From contig NZ_JABBFZ010000018.1 of assembly GCF_012927125.1 (NCBI RefSeq), positions 1 to 64,000 of the forward strand: 64,000 nt of DNA, given 5' to 3'. Shown in pieces: positions 1-9,860 of this stretch. Each line of letters begins with the position of its first letter. Positions within the stretch are counted from its first letter, which is position 1. The position numbers and the translations under genes are program-made. The notes under the pieces were generated by a model. That model made no database searches. It had not been told where the DNA came from and saw only the letters and a program-made list of their open reading frames with translations. The DNA is from Paraburkholderia antibiotica (GTDB lineage Bacteria > Pseudomonadota > Gammaproteobacteria > Burkholderiales > Burkholderiaceae).

Positions 1-74
1 GAACAGGACCGTGAAACGACTCTACGCCGATGATAGTGCGGATTGCCCGTGTGAAAGTAGGTAATCGTCAGGCT
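1..74 (+). rRNA. rrf: 5S ribosomal RNA, 3' part
   Basis: The first ~74 bases match the 3' two thirds of a Burkholderia-group 5S rRNA as I remember it: the GAACAGGACCGTGAAAC stretch, the CGCCGATGATAGTGCGG helix and the closing GTAATCGTCAGGC strand. The 5' part lies outside the window, so an rRNA operon ends here and is read left to right. The exact 3' end (73 or 74) is approximate. A strong intrinsic terminator follows 17 bases later. Confidence 0.93.
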
Positions 75-90
75 TCTCCTCAGTCAGAAA

Positions 91-116
91 CCCCACCCCG
101 AAAAGGTGGGGTTTTT
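91..116 (+). terminator. Intrinsic terminator of the rRNA operon
   Basis: A perfect 7-bp stem (CCCCACC at 91-97 with GGTGGGG at 105-111) with a 7-base loop, followed directly by five Ts. This is the classical rho-independent form and it sits just after the 5S rRNA. Confidence 0.9.
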
Positions 117-297
117 GCGTTTACGGCCGCCATAAAGCGGACGCTGAGCTGGCAACGACAACCCGACACCGTTGTGCCACAGCTCAAAAAGAGTGGCCGG
201 CATGTGGCCGGCCATTTCGGGAATCGCCTGCTTGCACACTGTGCTATATGCACAAGCAAACAGGCCGAGGCAGAACATCCAACATCATCAACGACTA

Positions 298-1287
298 CTA
301 CGCGGCAGTATTTCCGCCGTCACCGGTATCAGCCGACATCGGTCCTACAGAGTTCGTCTGCCCAACTTCCGCCAGCAATGCTTCATCGCGAGCAATGACT
401 TTTGGCAGATGCGCGCGCAGGAATTCGACCCATGTCCGTGTCTTCGCATCGATGAACTTACGCGACGGATACAGCGCATAAACGTTCATTTTCTGCGCTG
501 TATATTCCGGCAGCACGCGCACCAGCGTGCCATCGCGTAATCCGGAAATAGCTGAATAAAGCGGCACCATGCCGATTCCCATGCCTTCCCGAATCGCGAC
601 GATTAACGACTCCGCGATGTTCACGTGCACGGGACCATCCACTTCCATGATCTCGCTGCCGTTCGGGCCGTCGAGCGTCCATTCGTGCGGCGGAAATGCC
701 GGCGTGTGCAGGATCAGACATTCGTGATGAGCGAGCTCGTCCGGCTTTTGCGGTGCACCATGCGCGCGGATATAAGCCGGCGATGCGCACAGGATGCTAA
801 ATGTCGCTCCCAGCGGAAACGACACGAGGTCGGAGTTCGGCAACGTTGACGCGCCGATCACCGCGACGTCGGCACTCCCTTCGAACAGATCCGGTATGCG
901 TTGCGACAACGTCAGCTCGACGGTGACTTCGGGATAAAGCGTTCGATAACGCGAAATAGCCGGCAGGATGTAGTGCTGGCCGATACTCGCAAAGCTATGC
1001 ATGCGCAAAGCGCCGGTCGGTCGCTCGTGCGCGCAACTGGCTTCTTCTTCGGCGATATCGACATCCGCGAGTATCTGCTGCGATCGCTTCAGATAACGTT
1101 CGCCCGCCGTGGTGAGCGCAAGCCGTCGTGTCGAGCGATTGAGCAGGCGAGTGCGCAGATGCGCCTCAAGTTCCGAGACCGCGCGCGACATCGCGCCGGT
1201 CGTTGAATTGAGCGACTGCGCGGCGGCGGTAAAGCTTCCCGCTTCGACCACCCGCACGAACACTCGCATATTTTGTAGCGTGTCCAT
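298..1287 (-). CDS. LysR-family transcriptional regulator
   Basis: A 329-residue LysR-type regulator, normal length for the family. The N-terminal winged helix-turn-helix starts with MDTLQNMRVFVRVVEAGSF and contains the usual AAQSLNSTTGAMSRAVSELE recognition region; the rest is the periplasmic-binding-protein-like effector domain. An upstream in-frame ATG at 1380 would add 31 residues unlike any LysR N-terminus, so the start at 1287 is chosen. It is transcribed divergently from the FUSC exporter, the arrangement seen for aromatic-acid efflux regulators such as AaeR next to AaeB, so it probably controls that exporter. The effector is unknown. The C-terminal tail after the ligand domain is short and Gly/Ala/Thr-rich. 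Confidence 0.9.
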   Translation of the reverse strand: MDTLQNMRVFVRVVEAGSFTAAAQSLNSTTGAMSRAVSELEAHLRTRLLNRSTRRLALTTAGERYLKRSQQILADVDIAEEEASCAHERPTGALRMHSFASIGQHYILPAISRYRTLYPEVTVELTLSQRIPDLFEGSADVAVIGASTLPNSDLVSFPLGATFSILCASPAYIRAHGAPQKPDELAHHECLILHTPAFPPHEWTLDGPNGSEIMEVDGPVHVNIAESLIVAIREGMGIGMVPLYSAISGLRDGTLVRVLPEYTAQKMNVYALYPSRKFIDAKTRTWVEFLRAHLPKVIARDEALLAEVGQTNSVGPMSADTGDGGNTAA

Positions 1288-1486
1288 CAAACCTTCTATT
1301 TCATGACCCAGGTCATATTCTCCGCCTGTCCCATAAACACATTGTTGTCCTTTCTGGAACAGATGTTCTGCACGCATCATCTTAATGCGCGTATCGCGGA
1401 CTCCTACAATCGGCGCCTCGCCTATCGGTATCAGCGGTTTCAGCCGGTGGCTCTTTCAGCGACCAAGCGGGGCGCATTGTTTTCAG

Positions 1487-3685
1487 ATGAAACGCGATCA
1501 TGCGATCAAGCCGTCGACGGGATTCTTCCGCCCGCGCGGCCTTATGCGGCAACGATTCAACCGGCCTGTGTTCCATCAGGCCATGCGCGATTGGGCAAAT
1601 AGCGACGGCCTGATCTGGCTGCATCTGCTGAAAACGGTGACCGCCGGCCTGCTGACGCTCGGCGTTGCGATGCTGCTCGATCTGCCGCAGCCGCGCATTG
1701 CCATGACCACCGTCTTCGTCCTGATGCAGCCGTTCAGCGGGATGGTTCTCGCGAAGAGCTTCTACCGGATTCTCGGCACGGCGGTGGGTACCGTGGCAGC
1801 CCTCCTGCTCGGCGGGCTGTTCGTGCAGCAGTCCGAACTGTACATGCTCGGCATGATCCTGTGGGTGAGCGCCTGTATCGCTGCTGCGGTCCGGTATCGG
1901 CATTTCAGGTGGTATGGCTTCGTGCTCGCGGGTTATACCGCTGCGTTGATCGGCATTCCAAACGTAATGGCGCCGCAGGGGCTGTTTCTCGCGGCGCTGA
2001 CGCGCGCGGCGGAGGTCGCGGTCGGTATCGTGTGTTCGAGCGCGGTCAGCGCATTGATCCTGCCACAGCGCTCGAGCCTCGTACTGCGACGTACCCTGCG
2101 GAGTCGGTACGCGAATTTTAATGCGTTCGCTGCCGATGTGCTCGCACGCGGGCTCGAACGTAACCAGTTCGAGCGACGTTTCGCCAGCCTCATCGATGAA
2201 ATCTCCGGCTTCGAGGCGACACGTACCTTCGTCGCGTTCGAAGATCCGACCTTGCGTTCGCGCGCCCAGCACCTTGCCCGCCTGAACAGCGGCTTCATGG
2301 ATGCATGCGCGCGCCTGCACGCGCTGCATCAGCTGCTCAAGCGTCTGCGGTCGAGCGGTTCCGCATCGATACTCGCAGCAGTGGGGCCGTACTTCGACGA
2401 ACTGGCCACGCTGTTGACCGCGCAAGCGCCGGAACGGCTTGATGCCTCCCGCATAGCCGCGGACCTGCGCCTCTTTCAGGCCAATCTGCCGCGCCGCATC
2501 CGCGAGACGAAACGGCCACTGGAGACCACCTCCGCCGACTCGCTCGCGGACTTCGATACGGCCGCGGAGTTGCTGTACCGCTTCGTCGCCGAGTGGATCA
2601 ACTATTCCGACACCTACGTCTCCTTATCGTGGCGCAAGTCGGAAAGCTGGCCGCATGACGGCCGACGCGTCCCGTCTAAAAGCCGTCACCAGAGCCCAAC
2701 CAACAACTTCTTCGTGCTGTTCGCGTTCGTGCGTTCGGCGATCGTCATCGGGATTGCCGGTTCGTTCTGGATCGCGACCAACTGGCCGAGCGGCGGCCTC
2801 GCGGTGATCGGCGCCACGCTGGTCTGCGCACTGACGTCGACCTCGCCCAATCCGACGAAGATGGCCACGCAGATGGGCCTCGGCGCGGTCGCGGCGACGC
2901 TGACCGGCTATCTGTTCATGTGCTACGTGTATCCGAACATCGACGGCTTTCCGCTGCTTTGCGCGGTACTCGCGCCGGTGCTCGCGCTCGGTGCGTTCAT
3001 CGCGACCCGCCGGGGCGCGGCGGGCTATGGCATCGGCTTTTCGGTGTTCTTCTGCCTGCTGGCCGCACCGGACAACGTCGTCAACTACGCTCCCGATCTG
3101 CTGATCAATAACGGCATCGCGCTGACCGTCGCGATGCTGCTCGCAGCCGTTGTTTTTTCGGTGGTTTTTCCGGTCGATATGCCCTGGCTCACCGGCCGCA
3201 TCATGGGCGATATGCGCGCCCAGGCGGTCGCCGCATGCAAGGACGCGTTGCCGGGTCTCAACCAGCGTTTCCAGTCGAACACGCACGACCTGATTTCCCA
3301 GTTGCGCATGCTGTTGACGCACCGCTCGCGACGCCGGCGCGACGCATTACGCTGGATGCTCGCGACGATCGAGGTCGGTCACGCAGTCATCGATCTGCGC
3401 AACGAAGCGGCGCGCGCGCAATACGTCGACACGCTTCAGCCGCGCTGGCGCGGCGTGATCGACCATACCTGCGACGATCTCGCCCGACTCTTCGAACGCC
3501 CCGAGCCACGCTCGCTCGAACGCGCGCAGAGCTCGGTACGCTCGGCCACGTGGCTCGCGCAGGACATCCTGCAAACGGTGCATGCGGATCGCGATAAACG
3601 TCACGATCTGCAACGTATTCTGAGCTGTCTGCACTTCATCCGTACCGCGTTGCTCGACAAGGACGCGCCGTTCAGGCCGCGCTAG
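1487..3685 (+). CDS. FUSC-family inner-membrane exporter (AaeB/YccS-like)
   Basis: A large membrane protein, about 732 residues from this start. It has two hydrophobic blocks of several transmembrane helices (roughly residues 40-175 and 410-560) separated by a soluble helical region, and a soluble C-terminus. This duplicated layout is that of the fusaric-acid-resistance/aromatic-acid exporter family (FUSC, AaeB). Such proteins sit in the inner membrane and expel aromatic acids, usually with a membrane-fusion partner; no partner gene is next to it. ATG codons at 1487, 1544 and 1583 are all possible starts and none has a clear ribosome site. The last gives the most family-like N-terminus, so the true protein may be 32 residues shorter. 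It is probably controlled by the divergent LysR. Confidence 0.85.
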   Translation: MKRDHAIKPSTGFFRPRGLMRQRFNRPVFHQAMRDWANSDGLIWLHLLKTVTAGLLTLGVAMLLDLPQPRIAMTTVFVLMQPFSGMVLAKSFYRILGTAVGTVAALLLGGLFVQQSELYMLGMILWVSACIAAAVRYRHFRWYGFVLAGYTAALIGIPNVMAPQGLFLAALTRAAEVAVGIVCSSAVSALILPQRSSLVLRRTLRSRYANFNAFAADVLARGLERNQFERRFASLIDEISGFEATRTFVAFEDPTLRSRAQHLARLNSGFMDACARLHALHQLLKRLRSSGSASILAAVGPYFDELATLLTAQAPERLDASRIAADLRLFQANLPRRIRETKRPLETTSADSLADFDTAAELLYRFVAEWINYSDTYVSLSWRKSESWPHDGRRVPSKSRHQSPTNNFFVLFAFVRSAIVIGIAGSFWIATNWPSGGLAVIGATLVCALTSTSPNPTKMATQMGLGAVAATLTGYLFMCYVYPNIDGFPLLCAVLAPVLALGAFIATRRGAAGYGIGFSVFFCLLAAPDNVVNYAPDLLINNGIALTVAMLLAAVVFSVVFPVDMPWLTGRIMGDMRAQAVAACKDALPGLNQRFQSNTHDLISQLRMLLTHRSRRRRDALRWMLATIEVGHAVIDLRNEAARAQYVDTLQPRWRGVIDHTCDDLARLFERPEPRSLERAQSSVRSATWLAQDILQTVHADRDKRHDLQRILSCLHFIRTALLDKDAPFRPR

Positions 3686-3696
3686 CGATCCGCCGC

Positions 3697-3721
3697 GATC
3701 TTTCCTCCAGATGGAAAGATC
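3697..3721 (+). terminator. Stem-loop after the FUSC gene
   Basis: A perfect 9-bp stem (GATCTTTCC at 3697-3705, GGAAAGATC at 3713-3721) with a 7-base loop, 12 bases after the exporter stop codon. There is no T tract, so it may be a 3'-end stabilising hairpin or a weak terminator. Confidence 0.45.
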
Positions 3722-3820
3722 CCTTCCGGACGGCCCCGTTTATCCATGTAGATGGCGGTCATATAGTTTCATCACTGCCTCGTAGTGATCGTCGCAGTCA
3801 TCGTAAGTCTGGAGAACGAG

Positions 3821-4039
3821 ATGAAAGTGTTGAAGATGGTTTTGATTGCCTGTTCCTTGTCCGCTACCGCCGCTGCCTATGCGCAAACGGCACCGGCCGC
3901 ACCGGAACAACAGATTGCACAGGCCGCCAGCCCGCGCGCGAATAACGTCACGAAGCAACGCCACGTATGGGCGCCGAAGGCAAAAGCCGACGAGTGCGTC
4001 GGTCCGATGAGCTACTGCAACATCTACTTCGGTAGCTAA
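3821..4039 (+). CDS. Small secreted protein, hypothetical
   Basis: A 72-residue protein of unknown function. It begins with a clear Sec signal peptide: a Lys-containing n-region, a hydrophobic core (MVLIACSLSATAAA) and an AYA-Q type cleavage site near residue 21. The mature ~50 residues are Ala/Pro-rich and then basic, and hold two Cys near the C-terminus (DECVGPMSYC) that could form a disulphide in the periplasm. An upstream in-frame ATG exists, but GGAG at 3811-3814 is correctly spaced for the ATG at 3821. It stands alone between the exporter and the CoA-transferase. No domain is recognised. Confidence 0.7.
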   Translation: MKVLKMVLIACSLSATAAAYAQTAPAAPEQQIAQAASPRANNVTKQRHVWAPKAKADECVGPMSYCNIYFGS

Positions 4040-4242
4040 ATCGCCGGCGAGGCTGCATCGTGCGTCATGCCCGCTTGCCTGCCTGCTGTGCAACTGATGT
4101 GCAACACCTGTCGCGAACCTTGTTACGCGACGAAACACCTGCTTGCGACGCCGTCCGATCGAGACGCCGCAGCGGGTGCGGCATCCGTCTTTCGAGCCAG
4201 GCACACCGCAGACGTGCGCACTCGTAGACGGAGTTGGTGACC

Positions 4243-5760
4243 ATGGAGAGACTGAGTTTCATGTACGAAGACCGGATTCGTTGCGCCGCGCTGCGCGAAA
4301 AAATCACCACGGCCGCTGAGGCCGCGCTTCTGATTCAGGACGGCATGTGTGTCGGCGCCAGCGGCTTTACGCGCGCGGGCGACGCGAAGGCCGTGCCGGT
4401 CGCGCTCGCCGAGCGCGCGCGCCAGCAGGGCGAGCCGCTGCGCATCACGCTGATGACCGGCGCGTCGCTCGGTCACGATGTCGACCGTATGCTGACCGAA
4501 GCGCATGTGCTCGCTCGCCGTCTGCCGTTTCAGGTGGACAAGACGCTGCGCGACGCGATCAATCGCGGCGAGGTGATGTTTGTCGACCAGCATCTGTCCG
4601 AGACCGTCGAAATGCTGCGCGCGAACCAGCTCGGCAAGCTCGACGTCGCGATCATCGAGGCCGCTGCGATCACGGAGAGCGGCGGCATTGTGCCGACCAC
4701 GTCGGTCGGCAATTCGGCGAGCTTCGCGATTCTCGCGGAGAAGGTCATCGTCGAGATCAATCTTGCGCAGCCGCTTGAGCTCGAAGGTCTGCACGACATC
4801 TGGATTCCCGGTCGCCGGCCGCATCGCGAGCCGCTGCCGATCGTGCGTCCGCGAGACCGTGTCGGCACGCCGACGATCGAGATTCCGCCTGAAAAAATCG
4901 CGGCGATCGTCATTACCAACATGGCCGACAGCTCGTCCACCGTGTTGCCGGCGGATCAGGAAACCGCGGCGATCGCCGGTCATCTGATCGAATTCTTCCA
5001 GCACGAAGTCGCGCACGGCCGCATGCCGAAGCAGTTGCCGCCGCTGCAGGCAGGCATCGGCACGATCGCCAACGCGGTGCTGGCAGGCTTCGTCGATTCA
5101 CCGTTCGACGTGTTCGAAATCTATTCGGAAGTGCTGCAGGATTCGACCTTCGATCTGATGGATGCCGGCAAGGTCACGTTCGCTTCCGGCGCATCGATCA
5201 CGCTGTCGGCCACGCGGCAGGCGCAGGTATTCGGCGAACTCGAACGGTATCGCGACCGCCTCGTGCTGCGGCCGCAGGAAGTCAGCAATCATCCGGAAGT
5301 GATTCGTCGCCTCGGTCTGATTGCGCTGAACACCGCGCTCGAATTCGACATCTATGGCAACGTGAATTCGACGCACGTGGGCGGCACGCACATGATGAAC
5401 GGCATCGGCGGTTCGGGCGACTTCGCGCGCAACGCGTCGTGCGCGATCTTCGCGACCAAGTCGATTGCGAAGGACGGCCGCATTTCGAGTATCGTGCCGA
5501 TGGTCCCGCATTGCGACCACAACGAACACGATGTCGACGTGGTGGTCACCGAGCAGGGCCTCGCCGATCTGCGCGGCCTCGCACCGCGCGAACGCGCTCA
5601 ACTGATTATCGATCACTGCGTGCATCCGCTGTATCGCGATCTGCTGCGCGATTACTATCACGATGCGTTGCGCAGAGGCGGCCAGACGCCGCATTGTCTC
5701 GAACAGGCGTTCGCGTGGCATAGCCGGTTGCGCGAGACCGGTTCGATGCTGCCGGCCTGA
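4243..5760 (+). CDS. Acetyl-CoA hydrolase/succinate CoA-transferase family protein
   Basis: A 505-residue member of the class I CoA-transferases of the Cat1/AarC type, which move CoA between acetyl- or propionyl-CoA and succinate (some members hydrolyse acetyl-CoA). Family signatures are visible: the glycine loop GIGTIANA near residue 275, the expected catalytic Glu at about residue 296 in EIYSEVLQD, and the GIGGSGDFARN oxyanion region near 390. Length matches the family. ATG at 4243 is chosen because GGAG at 4230-4233 is well placed; a TTG nine bases upstream is in frame but less likely. It is a single gene with a hairpin right after it. The exact acyl donor cannot be told from sequence. Confidence 0.88.
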   Translation: MERLSFMYEDRIRCAALREKITTAAEAALLIQDGMCVGASGFTRAGDAKAVPVALAERARQQGEPLRITLMTGASLGHDVDRMLTEAHVLARRLPFQVDKTLRDAINRGEVMFVDQHLSETVEMLRANQLGKLDVAIIEAAAITESGGIVPTTSVGNSASFAILAEKVIVEINLAQPLELEGLHDIWIPGRRPHREPLPIVRPRDRVGTPTIEIPPEKIAAIVITNMADSSSTVLPADQETAAIAGHLIEFFQHEVAHGRMPKQLPPLQAGIGTIANAVLAGFVDSPFDVFEIYSEVLQDSTFDLMDAGKVTFASGASITLSATRQAQVFGELERYRDRLVLRPQEVSNHPEVIRRLGLIALNTALEFDIYGNVNSTHVGGTHMMNGIGGSGDFARNASCAIFATKSIAKDGRISSIVPMVPHCDHNEHDVDVVVTEQGLADLRGLAPRERAQLIIDHCVHPLYRDLLRDYYHDALRRGGQTPHCLEQAFAWHSRLRETGSMLPA

Positions 5761-5773
5761 TTCGGCAGTACTG

Positions 5774-5799
5774 CCTGGTGGGCGAGCGCGCCCACCAGG
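5774..5799 (+). terminator. Stem-loop after the CoA-transferase gene
   Basis: A perfect 11-bp stem (CCTGGTGGGCG at 5774-5784 with CGCCCACCAGG at 5789-5799) and a 4-base loop, 14 bases after the stop codon. No T tract follows, so it is a likely but unproven transcript end. Confidence 0.6.
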
Positions 5800-5836
5800 T
5801 GCCCACTACGGCGCGCCCACCAAAGCGCGCCCACCA
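5786..5836. repeat. Three copies of GCGCGCCCACCA
   Basis: The 12-mer GCGCGCCCACCA occurs at 5786-5797, 5811-5822 and 5825-5836. The first copy overlaps the right arm of the hairpin after the CoA-transferase. It looks like local duplication of terminator sequence and no function is evident. Confidence 0.7.
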
Positions 5837-5876
5837 AAAGAAAAAAGCGCCAGCGGCATGCAGCCGGCTGGCGCTT
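5836..5876 (-). terminator. Intrinsic terminator of the GlsB/YeaQ gene
   Basis: A 10-bp perfect stem (AAGCGCCAGC at 5845-5854 with GCTGGCGCTT at 5867-5876). Read on the minus strand it is followed by a T-rich tail (5836-5846). It lies 27 bases past the stop of the minus-strand membrane-protein gene. Confidence 0.85.
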
Positions 5877-5903
5877 CAGAACATCAGTACATCGGATGCG
5901 TGC

Positions 5904-6158
5904 TTAGGAACCTCGTCGCACGAGCCGGATGATAAACAGCAGAATGACCGCGCCGATCAATGCGGTGATGATCGAGCCGATCCAGCCGCCGCCGAGCGAA
6001 ATGTGCAGCACGCCGGACAGCCAGCCGCCGATAAACGCGCCGACAATACCGACGATGATGTCGACGATCAGGCCGAAGCCGCCGCCTTTGACCAGCACAC
6101 CCGCGAGCCAGCCCGCAACCGCGCCGATGATAAGCCATGCAATGATGCCGTGTTCCAT
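5904..6158 (-). CDS. GlsB/YeaQ/YmgE family stress-response membrane protein
   Basis: An 84-residue, very hydrophobic and glycine-rich protein with three predicted membrane helices. It matches the transglycosylase-associated/GlsB-YeaQ-YmgE family in length and in its Gly-rich helices (WLIIGAVAGWLAG near the start, GIVGAFIGGWL in the middle, short Arg tail RLVRRGS). Family members are small inner-membrane proteins, often induced by stress, with no defined molecular activity. It is monocistronic, with its own terminator downstream and a 162-base gap to mgtC upstream. Confidence 0.88.
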   Translation of the reverse strand: MEHGIIAWLIIGAVAGWLAGVLVKGGGFGLIVDIIVGIVGAFIGGWLSGVLHISLGGGWIGSIITALIGAVILLFIIRLVRRGS

Positions 6159-6320
6159 ATTCGAGACTCCATGGTTGAGTTTAAAAAAATCACGGTGATA
6201 GAGCTTAGTCGAAGGTCATGGGACAGTCCATTTTCAGGACGCGGAATTAACATTGTCTAAATTTGCTGCAAGCTAAGTGTAGACGATGCACACGAATAAA
6301 GTCGATTGGTGCCTCCTGCT

Positions 6321-7028
6321 TCACTCGGGCGTCGGCTCCGCTTCCCGCGCGCTCCAGCTGACGCTGGACACGCTTTTCTCCATGCTGAGGCGGCTCGCCA
6401 TCTGTTCGAGCTTCGATTGATCCTTCGGATGCAGTTTCAGCGTCGCGGTGACGCGCATACGTCCGGGTTCGTTTTCGACGTCCTCGCTCGTCAGACTCTG
6501 AAACGACAGCGGTACCGAGTACATCGAGTTCGAGATCGCCGTGCGAATGTGGATCTCGTCGGCTTCGCGGCAGACGATCGTCAGCATGTACTCGCGCACG
6601 AGATCGGCATTGGAGACCGGCGTCGCATTGATCATGCGACTCACTTCGCGCAGCACCGTATTGGTCAATAGCACGATCGCCGTGCCCGCGAGCGCGGGTC
6701 CATAGTGTCCCGCGCCGCTCAGGACGCCGACCGCCGCCGAGCACCAGAGCGTCGCCGCGGTGTTGATCCCCTGGATCGAGCCTTTGTCGCGCATGATCAC
6801 GCCGCCGCCGAGAAAGCCGACGCCCGACACCACGTAGGCGGCGATCTGCGTGATGCCGCTCACGCCGTTGCCGGTCAGTACACCGAGCGTGACGAACAGG
6901 CAGGCGCCGCTCGCGACGAGCGTAATCGTGCGCAGGCCGGCATTGCGTTGCCGCATCTGCCGCTCGAGGCCGATCGCGACGCCGCAGCCGAAAGCGGTCA
7001 TAAGCCGCAGGAAAAATTCGAGTGTCAT
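6321..7028 (-). CDS. mgtC: MgtC/SapB family membrane protein
   Basis: A 235-residue protein. The first ~140 residues form the MgtC membrane domain (about five helices, with the conserved GLERQMRQRNAGLRT loop and the GVGFLGGGVIMRD segment). A soluble ACT-like C-terminal domain follows. In other bacteria MgtC is made under low Mg2+ or inside host cells and restrains the F1Fo ATP synthase; this role is family knowledge and is not shown here. It is monocistronic with an unusually long upstream region carrying a strong RNA stem (see separate entry). No good ribosome site precedes the ATG at 7028. Confidence 0.88.
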   Translation of the reverse strand: MTLEFFLRLMTAFGCGVAIGLERQMRQRNAGLRTITLVASGACLFVTLGVLTGNGVSGITQIAAYVVSGVGFLGGGVIMRDKGSIQGINTAATLWCSAAVGVLSGAGHYGPALAGTAIVLLTNTVLREVSRMINATPVSNADLVREYMLTIVCREADEIHIRTAISNSMYSVPLSFQSLTSEDVENEPGRMRVTATLKLHPKDQSKLEQMASRLSMEKSVSSVSWSAREAEPTPE

Positions 7029-7702
7029 CGTTTAGAAAGGTTGGGGCGCGTGCTGTCGCAGTGTGAAGCCTACGCGTGACACCGTCGCGTCGTCCATCGT
7101 GTCGTGTGACGGCGAGGGACGGACGTGCGTCGTCAGGCACGACGCGGCATGCGGGCAACCGCGCGCTCGATGCGTGCGGAACCGGCATGGCGTCGAGCCA
7201 CGCTGCGCTTTACTGGCAGTACGAAAACGTCAATGAAATGAGAACGACGTGCGCCATCGAGCCTGAAGGCAGGATGGCGACAGAAGAGGCTGACGCGGAA
7301 ATCCTGCCGCTCAGGCAAGCGGGCAAATCGATACTCGGCGGCTACAACTGCTACTGTCCAAGATCGTGATTCCGGTTAAAAGAATTGGGCGCATTTTAGG
7401 CGGCTGCGTAAAGGCGAGTCAAGCCGCGATTCGATGAGCGTGCGTAACACGTATGCCGTGATGTAGCGATTGCTTTGCAGATTTCTTTGTCCTGCTTGCA
7501 AGATTAAAACGGACTCCGAATAGTATGGCGGTCGATTCGGCGCTCACTGCGGCGAGACTTTCATGATGGCTTGAATGGGCTTCCGCATGCGCGCGTCGTT
7601 TGCATATGGAAGTAAGGTTCAATGAATGTCTAAACGAATAGCCGACAATGACAATTCATTGACCTTGTCATGCCTGCTTCCGCTTTACTCCCTTTATTCC
7701 CT
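7029..7702. other. Long non-coding interval upstream of mgtC
   Basis: 674 bases with no convincing gene on either strand between mgtC and the metallophosphoesterase 3' end. The part next to mgtC probably carries its promoter and leader, including the stem at 7261-7316. Several short open frames exist but have neither ribosome sites nor recognisable products. Confidence 0.6.
7261..7316 (-). promoter_or_regulatory. Long stem-loop in the mgtC leader region
   Basis: Two nearly complementary segments, 7261-7275 and 7301-7316, form a stem of 8 bp plus 6 bp interrupted by a one/two-base internal loop, closing a 25-base loop. It lies about 230 bases upstream of the mgtC start codon and could be part of a leader RNA. 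mgtC and mgtA transcripts in enterobacteria carry Mg2+-sensing leaders, but this does not resemble the M-box or yybP-ykoY consensus as I know them. Its function is unproven. Confidence 0.4.
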
Positions 7703-8866
<1,164 letters not shown>

Positions 8867-9360
8867 AGAGTGGCTGGAAAAACGGGAAGGATGCGACGCG
8901 CCGACGTCAGCGAGGGCGCGCCGCCTGGTGAGCGGCAACGCATTGCGTGCACGACGCTTCACGAATGCGGCGAATCATTCTACCGAGATGTTCCGGCCCT
9001 TGCCGGAGCCGCAAAATTCGCGCCCCCGCACTGCACAATGCGTCGGATCCGGCGAGTGGAAGGAAGCCGCGACGCGTGCCAAGGCCAGCGGCACGCGCAT
9101 CCGCGAACTCGGGCGTGATGACTGCCTGACGACGATACGGCAACGCCGAGCGGCTCGTATTTCACTGCCTATGCAAGTTAATTAAATGGGCTTTGAATTG
9201 TTTCGGAGCGTGGACTATGCTTGAACGAACCAGCTCGTTTTCGGGCCACTGCAGCATCCATGAGGGGCTGCGGCCGAGCGTGCCGCGTCAAGCCGCGCGG
9301 TTCGCACGACGGGTTATATCGCCGGCAAAGTACTCGGGCGAGGCAGAGGGGGAGGCACCT
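8867..9360. other. Divergent intergenic interval
   Basis: 494 bases between two divergently transcribed genes. It holds no supported gene. An AT-rich patch near 9176-9200 could carry a promoter for the His-rich membrane protein, but no clear -35/-10 pair was found. Confidence 0.45.
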
Positions 9361-9717
9361 ATGAAGCTGCTCAAATCGGGTCACCCGTGGCGCCATGCAC
9401 ATGATGTGCATGACGCGCCTCACCCTCATCATGCGCACCATGTCGGCCACGAGGGGAGCCACGTGATGCTGCCGCTCGTCGGCATCTCGCTGATGGCGAT
9501 CGCGCTTTACGTCGGCGTGCGCAACATCGACTTCTCCGAGCTCGGCAGGAGCGCGCTATTCGACGTGGTGATGGTGTGCGTCGCGTTGGGTATCGCGGGA
9601 TTATTCGGCGCGGTCGGCGCATGGCTGCGCTCGAATGGCGACGAGGCCGACGAAGGCTTCTGCTTCATCGGCGCATTGATCGGCACCGTGGTGTTTTATA
9701 TCGCGCTGCTGACCTGA
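9361..9717 (+). CDS. His-rich small membrane protein, hypothetical
   Basis: A 118-residue protein whose first ~35 residues carry ten or more His, with pairs in the run HDVHDAPHPHHAHHVGHEGSH, followed by three predicted membrane helices. The ATG at 9361 is preceded by GGAG at 9349-9352; longer in-frame versions reach to 9193 but have no ribosome site. A cytoplasmic or periplasmic histidine cluster before membrane helices suggests metal binding, which is only an inference. No family is recognised. It stands alone. Confidence 0.65.
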   Translation: MKLLKSGHPWRHAHDVHDAPHPHHAHHVGHEGSHVMLPLVGISLMAIALYVGVRNIDFSELGRSALFDVVMVCVALGIAGLFGAVGAWLRSNGDEADEGFCFIGALIGTVVFYIALLT

Positions 9718-9860
9718 CGTGGACGGGGCGAGTCGGGCGCGGTGCGTTTCAAGCCCTCGCGCCACGTTTCGAACCTGCGAATCGCACGCTGAAATCAGGC
9801 GCGCAATTATCAGACGCCACGCTCAATCACACGCCTGATCGCCTCTTCACCGCCGAACCG

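Noticed and set aside
7076..7369. A 97-codon plus-strand frame in the mgtC upstream interval
   Set aside because: No ribosome site and no recognisable sequence; it crosses the strong stem-loop, which better fits a leader RNA.
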